From Cupriavidus taiwanensis (GTDB lineage: Bacteria > Pseudomonadota > Gammaproteobacteria > Burkholderiales > Burkholderiaceae): a stretch of DNA of 64,000 bases. This document shows positions 37,476-48,262 of the stretch, in pieces. Every line of letters starts with the position of its first letter. Positions within the stretch are counted from its first letter, which is position 1. The notes under the pieces are model-generated. The model had not been told where the DNA came from. It did not search any database and was given only the letters and a program-made list of their open reading frames with translations. A program made the translations under genes and the position numbers. Where the stretch lies: the NCBI RefSeq assembly GCF_900250115.1, contig NZ_LT984803.1:1116001-1180000 (forward strand). Direction: 5' to 3'.

Positions 37476-38315
37476 GTGAAATACAAGATCCACCACCATA
37501 CCGTCTACCGCTACGCCGAACCGGTGCGGCGCAGCGTGCACGAAGTGCGGCTCGAGCCGCGCTCGGGCCCGCTGCAGACCGTGAGCCACTGGCAGCTGTC
37601 GGCGCCGGGCAACCCGTCGGCGGCGCGCGACGGCTTCGGCAACATCGTGCACAACTTCACCGTGGCCGGGCCCGCCAGCACCATCGCCATCGAAGCCAGC
37701 GGCGAGGTCGAGGTGCTGCCGCCCCATGGTGACCTCGACCGCGACGGGCACCATGCTTTCTGCGACGCGCCGCCGGATGGCGAAGCGCGGGTATCACCGC
37801 TGTACTTCCTCGGCAGCACGCCGCTGACCACGGCGCCGGCGCCGATGCGGGCGTTTGCCGCGCCGTTCCTGGCGGCCGGGCACGACATCGATGCGCTGCT
37901 GGCGCTGGCGCGCGGCATCGGCGAGCGCGTGCGCTACAAGCCCAATACCACCGATGTCGGCACCTCGGCGGCGGAGGCCTTCGCGCTGGGCAGCGGGGTG
38001 TGCCAGGACCAGGCGCAGGTGATGGTGGCGGCGTGCCGGGCACTGGGCATTCCGGCGCGCTATGTCAGCGGATATTTCTACGACCCGGCCGCCACCGAAC
38101 TGGCCAGCCATGCCTGGGCCGACGTGTGCCTGGACCCGGCCGGCGAAATCTGGTGCAGCATCGACATCACCCATGGCTGCCTGACCGACGAGCGCCATAT
38201 CCGGCTGGCGGTAGGGCGCGATTACGCGTCAGCGGCACCAGTGCGGGGCATCCTGGACGGCGGCGCCGGCGAAACGCTGGAAGTCAATGTAATCATAACG
38301 CCACTTTCGACCTGA
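37476..38315 (+). CDS. Transglutaminase-like cysteine protease
   Basis: The 279-residue protein has an N-terminal beta domain (MKYKIHHHTVYRYAEPVRR..., about 1-110) and a transglutaminase-like core. The catalytic Cys is in GSGVCQDQAQV, the His in ELASHAWADV, and the Asp in WCSIDITHGC. It is predicted to be a peptidase acting on peptides rather than a cross-linker. The start is GTG at 37476. It is close behind the alpha-E gene (38 bp), in the same direction, and followed by the Anbu gene after 114 bp. Confidence 0.92.
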   Translation: MKYKIHHHTVYRYAEPVRRSVHEVRLEPRSGPLQTVSHWQLSAPGNPSAARDGFGNIVHNFTVAGPASTIAIEASGEVEVLPPHGDLDRDGHHAFCDAPPDGEARVSPLYFLGSTPLTTAPAPMRAFAAPFLAAGHDIDALLALARGIGERVRYKPNTTDVGTSAAEAFALGSGVCQDQAQVMVAACRALGIPARYVSGYFYDPAATELASHAWADVCLDPAGEIWCSIDITHGCLTDERHIRLAVGRDYASAAPVRGILDGGAGETLEVNVIITPLST

Positions 38316-38361
38316 TTAGGTGCTTGCTTCCAGACGTAGCGCGGTTGCGGTGCACGGGCGC

Positions 38362-38367
38362 TAGAAT
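38362..38367 (+). promoter_or_regulatory. Possible -10 box for the Anbu gene
   Basis: TAGAAT lies 62 nt before the ATG, in the 114-bp gap after the transglutaminase gene. No -35 is obvious; the Anbu gene could have its own promoter in addition to read-through. Confidence 0.3.
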
Positions 38368-38429
38368 CCGGAGTGATGCAGGCCACTGCCGGCCCGGGCC
38401 GGCCGCCACCAAGAACACCAAGACAAACC

Positions 38430-39251
38430 ATGACGTATTGTGTAGCCATGCGGCTGGATGCCGGCCTGGTATTCCTGTCCGACTCCCGCACCAATGCCGG
38501 GGTAGACGCCATCTCGACCGCGCGCAAGATGACCGTGTTCGAGGAGCCCGGCGACCGGGTAATGGTGCTGATGACCGCCGGCAACCTCGCGATCAGCCAG
38601 TCGGTGCGCCAGATCCTGATCGAGGACCATGACGAGAAACGCTCGCTGTGGACCGCGCGCGACATGTTCGAGGCCGCCTCGATCGTTGGCGATGCGGTGC
38701 GCCAGGTGCACCGGCGTGATGCGCACGCGCTGCGCGACGCCGGCATCGAATTCAATGTCAGCCTGATCTTCGGCGGCCAGGTACGCGGCGAGCGGGCCCG
38801 GCTGTTCAACATCTACGCGGCCGGCAATTTCGTCGAGGCCACGCCCGAGAACTGCTACTTCCAGATCGGCGAGGCCAAGTACGGCAAGCCCATCGTCGAC
38901 CGCGTCGTGCATCCGTCGCTGCCGCTGGCGGAAGGCGCCAAATGCGCGCTGATCTCGATGGACTCGACGCTGAAGTCGAATATCTCGGTGGGCCTGCCCC
39001 TGGACCTGCTGGTCTACGAGGCGGATTCGCTGCAGGTGACGCGCTTTGTCAATATCGACGAGCGCAATGCCTATTTCCGCATGATCCGCGACACCTGGGG
39101 CCATCGCCTGCGCCAGGTCTTCGGCGAGATCCATAACCCCGAGTGGGATCCGGCCGCGCCCGCGGAGTTCTCGCTGGCGCGCTCCGGCGAGGCCGACCGC
39201 TGGGCCCAGCCGGTGCGGGCCAGGCGCGTGCATCCGCGCAAGCCGGACTGA
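38430..39251 (+). CDS. Anbu-type proteasome-like protease
   Basis: This 273-residue protein is of the ancestral proteasome beta-subunit (Anbu/BPH) group. After Met removal it begins with Thr (TYCVAMRLDAGLVFLSDSR...). The nucleophile Thr1, Asp17 and a lysine near position 32 match the N-terminal-hydrolase active site of proteasome beta subunits (usually Lys33). FNIYAAGNFVEATPENCYFQIGE is typical of Anbu. No HslU or ATPase partner is in the window. It follows the ATP-grasp, alpha-E and transglutaminase genes. Proteolytic activity of Anbu on model substrates is disputed in general. Confidence 0.93.
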   Translation: MTYCVAMRLDAGLVFLSDSRTNAGVDAISTARKMTVFEEPGDRVMVLMTAGNLAISQSVRQILIEDHDEKRSLWTARDMFEAASIVGDAVRQVHRRDAHALRDAGIEFNVSLIFGGQVRGERARLFNIYAAGNFVEATPENCYFQIGEAKYGKPIVDRVVHPSLPLAEGAKCALISMDSTLKSNISVGLPLDLLVYEADSLQVTRFVNIDERNAYFRMIRDTWGHRLRQVFGEIHNPEWDPAAPAEFSLARSGEADRWAQPVRARRVHPRKPD

Positions 39252-39264
39252 GGCGCGGACAGGC

Positions 39265-40071
39265 ATGCGCGAGATCATCCATTTTTCCCACGCCAACGGC
39301 TTCCCGGTGACGACTTACCGCAAGCTGTTCGGCGAACTCGACGGCGAGTTCGAATTCCGCGCCGTGGACCGCTACGGCCACAAGCCGGAATTCCCGGTGA
39401 CGCGCGGCTGGCCGCACCTGGTGGAAGAGTTGCTGGGCGACATCGACCGCCAATACCGCCAGCCGGTGTGGCTGGTGGGCCATTCGCTGGGCGGCTTCCT
39501 GTCGCTGATGGCGGCACTGCGCCGCCCGGAACGGGTGCGCGGCGTGGTCATGCTGGACTCGCCGATCATCGCCGGCTGGCGCGCGTCGCTGCTGAAGACC
39601 GCGCAGATGCTTGGCATCGACGAAAAACCCGGCCCGGCGGCGGTGACCAAAAACCGGCGCACGCACTGGCCGGACGCCGAGGCGGTGTGGGAACACTTCC
39701 GCGCCAAGCCCAATTTCGCGGTGTGGGACCAGGACGTGCTGCGCGACTACGCCATCCACGGCACCGAACCCACCGGCAAGGACAGCGAGCGCCGGCTGCG
39801 CTTCGACCGCGAGGTCGAATACTGGATCTACCGCACGTTGCCGACCAGCCTCGGGCGCAAGGTCGCGCGCGGCGCGCCGGTGCCGGTCGGCTTCGTCGCC
39901 GGCACGCGCTCGCGCGAGGTGCGGCAGTGCGGGCTGGGCGCGACGCGCCGGCTGGTCGGGTCCAACCTGCGCTTCATCGAGGGCGGCCACCTGTACCCGA
40001 TGGAACGGCCGCAGCAGACCGCGCAACTGGTGCGCGAACTGATCGGCGCGATGCGCCAGCAGGGGCGCTGA
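39265..40071 (+). CDS. Alpha/beta hydrolase
   Basis: This is a 268-residue alpha/beta-hydrolase. The nucleophile elbow GHSLGG places Ser74; HFSHANGFP forms the oxyanion region near the N-terminus and EGGHLYPME holds the probable catalytic His. The substrate is unknown. It lies 13 bp after the Anbu gene, so it may be the last gene of that cluster. No signal peptide. Confidence 0.88.
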   Translation: MREIIHFSHANGFPVTTYRKLFGELDGEFEFRAVDRYGHKPEFPVTRGWPHLVEELLGDIDRQYRQPVWLVGHSLGGFLSLMAALRRPERVRGVVMLDSPIIAGWRASLLKTAQMLGIDEKPGPAAVTKNRRTHWPDAEAVWEHFRAKPNFAVWDQDVLRDYAIHGTEPTGKDSERRLRFDREVEYWIYRTLPTSLGRKVARGAPVPVGFVAGTRSREVRQCGLGATRRLVGSNLRFIEGGHLYPMERPQQTAQLVRELIGAMRQQGR

Positions 40072-40078
40072 GCCGGTG

Positions 40079-40096
40079 TGCGGCGCATGCGCCGCA
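40079..40096. repeat. 18-bp perfect palindrome upstream of pyrG
   Basis: TGCGGCGCATGCGCCGCA is a perfect dyad 8 bp after the hydrolase stop codon. No T run follows, so it is not a standard terminator. Confidence 0.5.
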
Positions 40097-40178
40097 GCCC
40101 GGCGGCAACAGGCTGCGCGGCGCGCCGGAGCCGGGCTGCTGTCACAATTTCCGGGTCGGCGGGGAACGGGCTCTCATG

Positions 40179-41863
<1,685 letters not shown>

Positions 41864-41890
41864 GGCCCGGCGCAAGCAGGAGAGACAGTC

Positions 41891-42760
41891 ATGAAACTCT
41901 GTGGATTCGAGGCCGGCCTCGACCAGCCGTTCTTCCTGATCGCGGGTCCGTGCGTGATCGAGTCCGAGCAGATGGCGCTGGATACCGCGGGCGAGCTCAA
42001 GGCCATCACCACCGAGCTCGGTATCCCGTTCATCTACAAGTCGTCGTTCGACAAGGCCAACCGCTCGTCGGGCAAGTCGTTTCGCGGGCTGGGCATGGAG
42101 AAGGGCCTGGAGATCCTGGCCCACGTCAAGCGCGAGATCGGCGTGCCGGTGCTGACCGACATCCACGAGATCGACGAGATCAAACCCGTCGCCGCGGTGG
42201 TCGACGTGCTGCAGACGCCGGCGTTCCTGTGCCGCCAGACTGATTTCATCCGTGCCTGCGCGCAGAGCGGCAAGCCGGTGAATATCAAGAAGGGCCAGTT
42301 CCTGGCGCCGCACGACATGAAGAACGTGATCGACAAGGCCCGCGATGCCGCGCGCGAAGCCGGCCTGCCCGACGATGTCTTCATGGCCTGCGAACGTGGC
42401 GTCTCGTTCGGCTACAACAACCTCGTGTCCGACATGCGCTCGCTGGCGATCATGCGCGAGACCGGCGCCCCGGTGGTGTTCGACGCCACCCACTCGGTGC
42501 AGCTGCCCGGCGGCCAGGGCACCAGCTCGGGCGGCCAGCGCGAGTTCGTGCCGGTGCTGTCGCGCGCGGCGGTCGCCACCGGCGTCGCCGGCCTGTTCAT
42601 GGAAACGCACCCGGACCCGAGCAAGGCCATGTCCGACGGCCCCAACGCGGTGCCGCTGTCGCGCATGAAGGAACTGCTGTCCGTGCTCAAGGAACTCGAC
42701 ACGCTGGTCAAGCGCGCCGGCTTCCTCGAAGACAACTTCGGCTGGCCGGCCTGCGCCTGA
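41891..42760 (+). CDS. kdsA: KDO-8-phosphate synthase
   Basis: This 289-residue enzyme condenses phosphoenolpyruvate with arabinose 5-phosphate for lipopolysaccharide core synthesis. Signatures are [47 protein letters not shown] and [13 protein letters not shown]. It is 27 bp after pyrG. As in many beta- and gamma-proteobacteria it sits between pyrG and eno. Confidence 0.97.
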   Translation: MKLCGFEAGLDQPFFLIAGPCVIESEQMALDTAGELKAITTELGIPFIYKSSFDKANRSSGKSFRGLGMEKGLEILAHVKREIGVPVLTDIHEIDEIKPVAAVVDVLQTPAFLCRQTDFIRACAQSGKPVNIKKGQFLAPHDMKNVIDKARDAAREAGLPDDVFMACERGVSFGYNNLVSDMRSLAIMRETGAPVVFDATHSVQLPGGQGTSSGGQREFVPVLSRAAVATGVAGLFMETHPDPSKAMSDGPNAVPLSRMKELLSVLKELDTLVKRAGFLEDNFGWPACA

Positions 42761-42848
42761 GCCAGCTGGCTTGTCGCCGCCGCGCCGCGCGGATGCCGGC
42801 GGTGACAAACCATATCGAAAGACCATACAAAAAATCGGGAGATTCTCC

Positions 42849-43142
42849 ATGGCCGCGGGCTTTATCATCGCCTACGTCGTCGTGACCGACCCCCAGCAGT
42901 ACGAGGAATACAAGGTGCTTTCGAGCAAGGCCATGCAGATCCATGGCGCCGAGGTGCTGGTGCGCGGCGGCAAGACCGAGCCGCTCGAGGGCGAGTGGGC
43001 GCCGACGCGCGTGGTGGTGCTGAAATTCCCGAGCTATGACGCCGCCAAGGCCTTCCACGACGGCGAGGCCTACCGCGCCGCGCGCAAGTCGCGCGAGCAT
43101 GCGGCGAAGATGAACATGATCGTGGTCGAAGGCGCCGCCTGA
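42849..43142 (+). CDS. DUF1330 family protein
   Basis: This 97-residue protein has a ferredoxin-like dimeric alpha/beta-barrel fold. It begins MAAGFIIAYVVVTDPQQYEEY and carries the typical VLVRGGKTEPLEGEW and VVVLKFPSYDAAKAFHDG segments. GGGAG precedes the ATG. It lies between kdsA and eno in the same direction; the function is unknown. Confidence 0.9.
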   Translation: MAAGFIIAYVVVTDPQQYEEYKVLSSKAMQIHGAEVLVRGGKTEPLEGEWAPTRVVVLKFPSYDAAKAFHDGEAYRAARKSREHAAKMNMIVVEGAA

Positions 43143-43216
43143 GCCGGCTGGCGCCTGGCCGGCGTCGTGCGCGCGGCTTGCGCACATGACACGCGCCTGA
43201 CACGCGCGCAGGTTGA

Positions 43217-44548
<1,332 letters not shown>

Positions 44549-44601
44549 CGGCTTGCCGAGTCGTTCCCGCGCCAGCGGGAGCGGCTGCGGGCGAATGGCA
44601 T

Positions 44602-44637
44602 GGCGGCGGCCGGGACTACCCGGCCGCCGCCGTTTTT
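44602..44637 (+). terminator. eno terminator
   Basis: A 13-bp perfect stem (GGCGGCGGCCGGG and complement) with a 4-nt ACTA loop and five T. It lies between eno and ftsB, so ftsB needs read-through or its own promoter. Confidence 0.9.
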
Positions 44638-44716
44638 GTATCGAAATCTGCCTGGCGATTGCCTTCCAGGCGGAGTTCGCAGATCATTGTGCGGAAATTC
44701 CTGTCCGCCACCGTTC

Positions 44717-45058
44717 ATGCGCCTGATTTCGCTGCTGTTGTTCGTGCTGCTGCTTGCCATCCAGTACCCGCTCTGGCTTGGCAAGGGCGGCTGGCTGCGC
44801 GTGTGGGATCTGAACCGCCAGCTGACCGAGCAGGGCACCCGCAACCAGACGCTCAAGCTGCGCAACGCCAAGCTGGAAGGCGAAGTGGCCGACCTGCAGG
44901 ACGGCACCGGCGCCATCGAGGAACGCGCCCGCTATGAGCTGGGCATGGTGCGCGAAGGCGAGGTCTTCGTGCAGTTCGTCGCGCCGGCGCCCAAGATCAG
45001 CGCCACGCCACCGCTGCCGCCGCCGCCGAATTCGGTTGCCGGCCGGGGCGGCCACTAG
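44717..45058 (+). CDS. ftsB: Cell division protein FtsB
   Basis: This 113-residue bitopic divisome protein works with FtsL and FtsQ. A single TM spans about 3-20 ([18 protein letters not shown]), followed by a coiled coil (about 32-70) and the conserved [20 protein letters not shown] Pro-rich tail extends past the usual end. The ATG at 44717 begins the TM; there is no clear Shine-Dalgarno sequence. It follows eno, the usual partner. Confidence 0.93.
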   Translation: MRLISLLLFVLLLAIQYPLWLGKGGWLRVWDLNRQLTEQGTRNQTLKLRNAKLEGEVADLQDGTGAIEERARYELGMVREGEVFVQFVAPAPKISATPPLPPPPNSVAGRGGH

Positions 45059-45111
45059 GCCCCGTTTCACCGCCAATCGCCGGCTGCGCGCTCATGCCGG
45101 CCGGATCTTCC

Positions 45112-45531
45112 TCACCACCAGCCGTACGGATAGCCGCCCCAGCCCCAGCCGGGCATGCCGACGCTGACGCCACCGCCCCAGTGGCCGCCACCCCATCCGC
45201 CGTAAAACAGGTTCCAGCTGGTGTTGGGATAGGCATAGGCCGCGCGCGCGGCCGCCGCCTGCTGGTCCAGCGCGATCGCCGCGGCCTGGTCGCGCAGCAC
45301 CTGCTGGTTGAGCGCGTCGAGCTTCTCCTTCTCCTCCGCGCTCAGCGGTGCCGGCGGCACGGCATTGGGCGCCAGCCGCGCGGTGGGCGGCGAGCCATTG
45401 GCGTCGCGCGGAATCTGCACGCAGCCGGCGGCCAGCAGTATTACGCCGAGCGCGGCGTACGCTGTGGCGCGCCGCGGATGGCGGGCGCTGGCGGCGCAAT
45501 CAGGCAAGGGAGGGTTGGCTCGGGCGGACAT
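45112..45531 (-). CDS. Small Gly/Trp-rich lipoprotein
   Basis: The 139-residue predicted lipoprotein is not recognised. The lipobox is LLAAGC (Cys37), with a long Arg-containing n-region ahead of it. A helical segment rich in Ala/Gln (about 75-110) is followed by a Gly/Trp/Tyr-rich tail (YGGWGGGHWGGGVSV...). It is convergent with ftsB (53 bp apart). An in-frame ATG at 45573 would lengthen it, but the ATG at 45531 leaves a more normal signal. Confidence 0.7.
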   Translation of the reverse strand: MSARANPPLPDCAASARHPRRATAYAALGVILLAAGCVQIPRDANGSPPTARLAPNAVPPAPLSAEEKEKLDALNQQVLRDQAAAIALDQQAAAARAAYAYPNTSWNLFYGGWGGGHWGGGVSVGMPGWGWGGYPYGWW

Positions 45532-45686
45532 GGCGGTTCTCAGGCTCGCTGACCGGCAGCTGGATGCTGCCATCGTACAGCCGTTGGACCGGGCGGCAAC
45601 ACCGATGTTTCCAGCGCGCCGCCGGCCGGCTGCCCCGCATTGCCCGCGCCGGTGCGGCAGCGCACGCAGGCGCCGCCGCAGGCGGA

Positions 45687-46688
45687 TCAGTGGTGCTGCG
45701 TTGCGCCGGCGCCGGCGCCGGTGGCGACCGGGGTGGGCGAGAACAGCTGCGCGCAGTCGACCGGGTCGAACTCATAGCGCTGGCCGCAGAAGTCGCAGTG
45801 GATCTCGACATGGCCGCGCTCGGCGATGATGCTTTCGATCTCCGCCTGGCCCAGTGACTGCAGCATGCCGGCCACCTTCGGGCGCGAGCAGCTGCAGTGG
45901 AAATGCGGCGTCAGCGGCTCAAATACGCGCAGGCCGGCGTCCTGCAGGTCTTCCCAGAACAGGCGGCGCAGCAGGGTGTCGGGGGTCTCGGCCAGCAGTT
46001 CTTCGGCCTTCAGCGTGGTGCCGAGCTGGACCGCGCGATCCCAGGTATCGAGGTCCTGCGCCTTGGCATGGCTCGCCAGCGGCGCACCGGTCTCGCCGAC
46101 GTCGGCGGTGCCGCCATAGGCCGGCAGTTTCTGCAGCAGCATGCCGGCGGCGACATGGTCGTCGGCGGCCAGCCACAGGCGCGTGTCGAGCTGCTCCGAG
46201 GCCTGCATGTAGTGCTCCAGCACGGCGCTGATCGAGCCCAGCGGGCCGTGCGCGTCGGCCAGCGGCACGATGCCCTGGTACGGCTGCTGGCCCGGCAGCT
46301 TGTCCTTCGGGTCCAGCGTGATGGCAAAGCGGCCATGGCCGTGGAGGTTGACCATTTGTGCCAGCGTGGCGTCGTCGGCCAGCTGCGCGCCCTCGGCCAG
46401 CTTGGCGGTGGCGCGCATCGACAAGTCGGACAGGCATTCCACCACCAGCATGCGCACCGGGCCGTCGCCGTGCAGCTGCATCACCAGCGCCCCGTTGAAT
46501 TTCAGGTTGGCCGACAGCAGCGCCGCGGCGGCCATCATCTCGCCCAGCAGCCGGCGCACCGGTGCGGGGTAGCGGTGGCGGCCGAGCACTTCTTGCCAGG
46601 TGGCTTCCATGCGCACCAGCTCGCCGCGCACGGGGGCCGCGTCGAACAGGAACTTCTGCAGGGTGTCGGGGGTGGTGGTATCGGTCAC
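45687..46688 (-). CDS. hslO: Redox-regulated chaperone Hsp33
   Basis: This 333-residue chaperone is activated by oxidation and by unfolding of its zinc centre. The C-terminal zinc motif C-x-C (HFHCSCSRPKV) and C-x2-C (IHCDFCGQRY) is intact; the N-terminal chaperone domain begins LQKFLFDAAPVRGELVRM. The length is slightly above E. coli (292) because of loops and a Thr/His tail. The start is GTG at 46688. It lies 36 bp after a gamma-carbonic-anhydrase gene on the same strand. Confidence 0.95.
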   Translation of the reverse strand: MTDTTTPDTLQKFLFDAAPVRGELVRMEATWQEVLGRHRYPAPVRRLLGEMMAAAALLSANLKFNGALVMQLHGDGPVRMLVVECLSDLSMRATAKLAEGAQLADDATLAQMVNLHGHGRFAITLDPKDKLPGQQPYQGIVPLADAHGPLGSISAVLEHYMQASEQLDTRLWLAADDHVAAGMLLQKLPAYGGTADVGETGAPLASHAKAQDLDTWDRAVQLGTTLKAEELLAETPDTLLRRLFWEDLQDAGLRVFEPLTPHFHCSCSRPKVAGMLQSLGQAEIESIIAERGHVEIHCDFCGQRYEFDPVDCAQLFSPTPVATGAGAGATQHH

Positions 46689-46724
46689 AATAATCGGTCG
46701 GTTTCGGTAGAGGCGCGGCGGTCG

Positions 46725-47249
46725 TCAGCCGATCCGCTTGAGCTGTTGCTTGTACAGGGCCTGCCGCGTGGCGTAGGTCTCGGCGTTGCGATACAGGTTG
46801 GCGACGTCGGCATCGGTGAGCTGGCGCACCACCTTGGCCGGCGCGCCCAGGATCAGCGAACGGTCGGGGAAGACCTTGCCCTCGGTCACCACGGCGCCGG
46901 CGCCTACCAGGCATTCCTTGCCGATCACGGCACGGTTCAGCACCACGGCCTGGATCCCGATCAGCGAGCCTTCGCCCACGGTGCAGCCGTGCAGCATGGC
47001 CTGGTGGCCGATCGAGACCTTGTCGCCCAGCGTCAGCGGGCAGCCCGGGTCGGTATGCAGCACCGAACCTTCCTGGATGTTGGTGTCCGCGCCGACCACG
47101 ATCGGCTCGTTGTCGCCGCGGATCACGACACCGGGCCAGGCGCTGGCGCGGGACTTGAGGGTCACGTTGCCGATGATGGTGGCTTCGGGGGCCACGTAGG
47201 CTTCGCTGTCGATACTGGGCTTGACGTCGCCGAGCTGGTAAAGCGCCAT
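46725..47249 (-). CDS. Gamma-carbonic-anhydrase-like hexapeptide protein
   Basis: The 174-residue protein has the left-handed beta-helix of hexapeptide repeats (YVAPEATIIGNVTLKSRASAW...). Zinc-ligand histidines are seen in LHTDPGCPL and IGHQAMLHGC. It is a PaaY/CaiE/YrdA-type family member; carbonic anhydrase activity is not certain for this subgroup. GGAGA precedes the ATG. It is upstream of hslO in one operon. Confidence 0.93.
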   Translation of the reverse strand: MALYQLGDVKPSIDSEAYVAPEATIIGNVTLKSRASAWPGVVIRGDNEPIVVGADTNIQEGSVLHTDPGCPLTLGDKVSIGHQAMLHGCTVGEGSLIGIQAVVLNRAVIGKECLVGAGAVVTEGKVFPDRSLILGAPAKVVRQLTDADVANLYRNAETYATRQALYKQQLKRIG

Positions 47250-47376
47250 GAGGTCTCCTGCACGATTGGCTTTGGTTGAAGTGGGGGTTGCCGCCGGACT
47301 TTAAAGGGCCGGCGCGGGGAACCGGGTGGCGCCCAGGCTGCGCGGCTTGCGCGGCAGGCGGGCGCCGGCCAGGCCC

Positions 47377-47382
47377 TACAAT
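47377..47382 (+). promoter_or_regulatory. Possible -10 box for the DUF455 gene
   Basis: TACAAT lies 26 nt before the chosen ATG (47408). It overlaps the upstream ATG at 47381, which argues for the later start. Confidence 0.4.
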
Positions 47383-47407
47383 GGCGGCAGACCCGGATTT
47401 TACGCCC

Positions 47408-48262
47408 ATGCCAGAAAAAACACTTGCCGCCACGCCGCCTGATCCGTCACCTTCACCACGCCGCCAGGCGCTGGCGGTGCTGTGCCAGACGGAACCGCGC
47501 GACAAGGCCGTGGCGGCACGCGCACTTTATCGAAGCGTCATGACGCTGCCCGATGCCGCCCTCGGCGCAGGCGAGGCAATCCACGCCGAGGCCGCCCACG
47601 ACATCCCCGGCCGGCCGGCACGGCCGGCGCTGGTGGCGCCGCAGCAGGTCGAGCGGCGCCGCTCGCTGCAGACTCCGGCCGGGCGCGCGGCGATGATCCA
47701 CGCGCTGTGCCATATCGAGTTCAATGCCATCAACCTGGCGCTGGACGCGGCCTGGCGCTTTGCCGGCATGCCGCCCGCGTATTACCGCGACTGGCTGCGC
47801 GTGGCCGATGAAGAGGCGTACCACTTCACGCTGCTGGCCGACCACCTCGGCACGCTCGGCGCCGCCTACGGCGATTTCCCGGCCCACAACAGCCTGTGGG
47901 AGATGACCGACAAGACCGCCGGCGACGTGCTCGCGCGCATGGCGCTGGTGCCGCGCACGCTCGAGGCGCGCGGGCTCGATGCCTCGCTGCCGGTGCGCGC
48001 GCGGCTGGCCGGCGCCGGCGACCATGCCGCCGCGGCCATCATCGACATCATCCTGCGCGACGAAGTCGGCCACGTCGCCATCGGCAACCACTGGTACCGC
48101 TGGCTGTGCGCGCAGCGCGGGCTCGATCCTGTTGCCACCTACGCGCAACTGGCCGGGCAGTACCGCGCGCCCAAGCTGCGCGGGCCGTTCAACCTCGAGG
48201 CGCGCCGCGCCGCGGGCTTCGACGAAGACGAGCTGGCCTGGCTGGAAGCATCGGCCGGCTAG
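47408..48262 (+). CDS. DUF455 ferritin-like protein
   Basis: The 284-residue protein matches the DUF455/COG2833 family, predicted to be a di-iron ferritin-like four-helix bundle. Potential metal residues are in HIEFNAINLALD, ADEEAYHFTLLADH and LRDEVGHVAIGNHWY. The function is unknown; some members have been linked to tRNA hydroxylase-type chemistry by fold only. It is divergent from the gamma-CA gene; its last bases overlap the 3' end of the acyl-CoA synthetase gene by 4 nt, tail to tail. Confidence 0.88.
   Translation: MPEKTLAATPPDPSPSPRRQALAVLCQTEPRDKAVAARALYRSVMTLPDAALGAGEAIHAEAAHDIPGRPARPALVAPQQVERRRSLQTPAGRAAMIHALCHIEFNAINLALDAAWRFAGMPPAYYRDWLRVADEEAYHFTLLADHLGTLGAAYGDFPAHNSLWEMTDKTAGDVLARMALVPRTLEARGLDASLPVRARLAGAGDHAAAAIIDIILRDEVGHVAIGNHWYRWLCAQRGLDPVATYAQLAGQYRAPKLRGPFNLEARRAAGFDEDELAWLEASAG

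Noticed and set aside
47276..47407. N-terminal extension of the DUF455 protein
   Set aside because: It spans the probable promoter and has low-complexity composition unlike the family.
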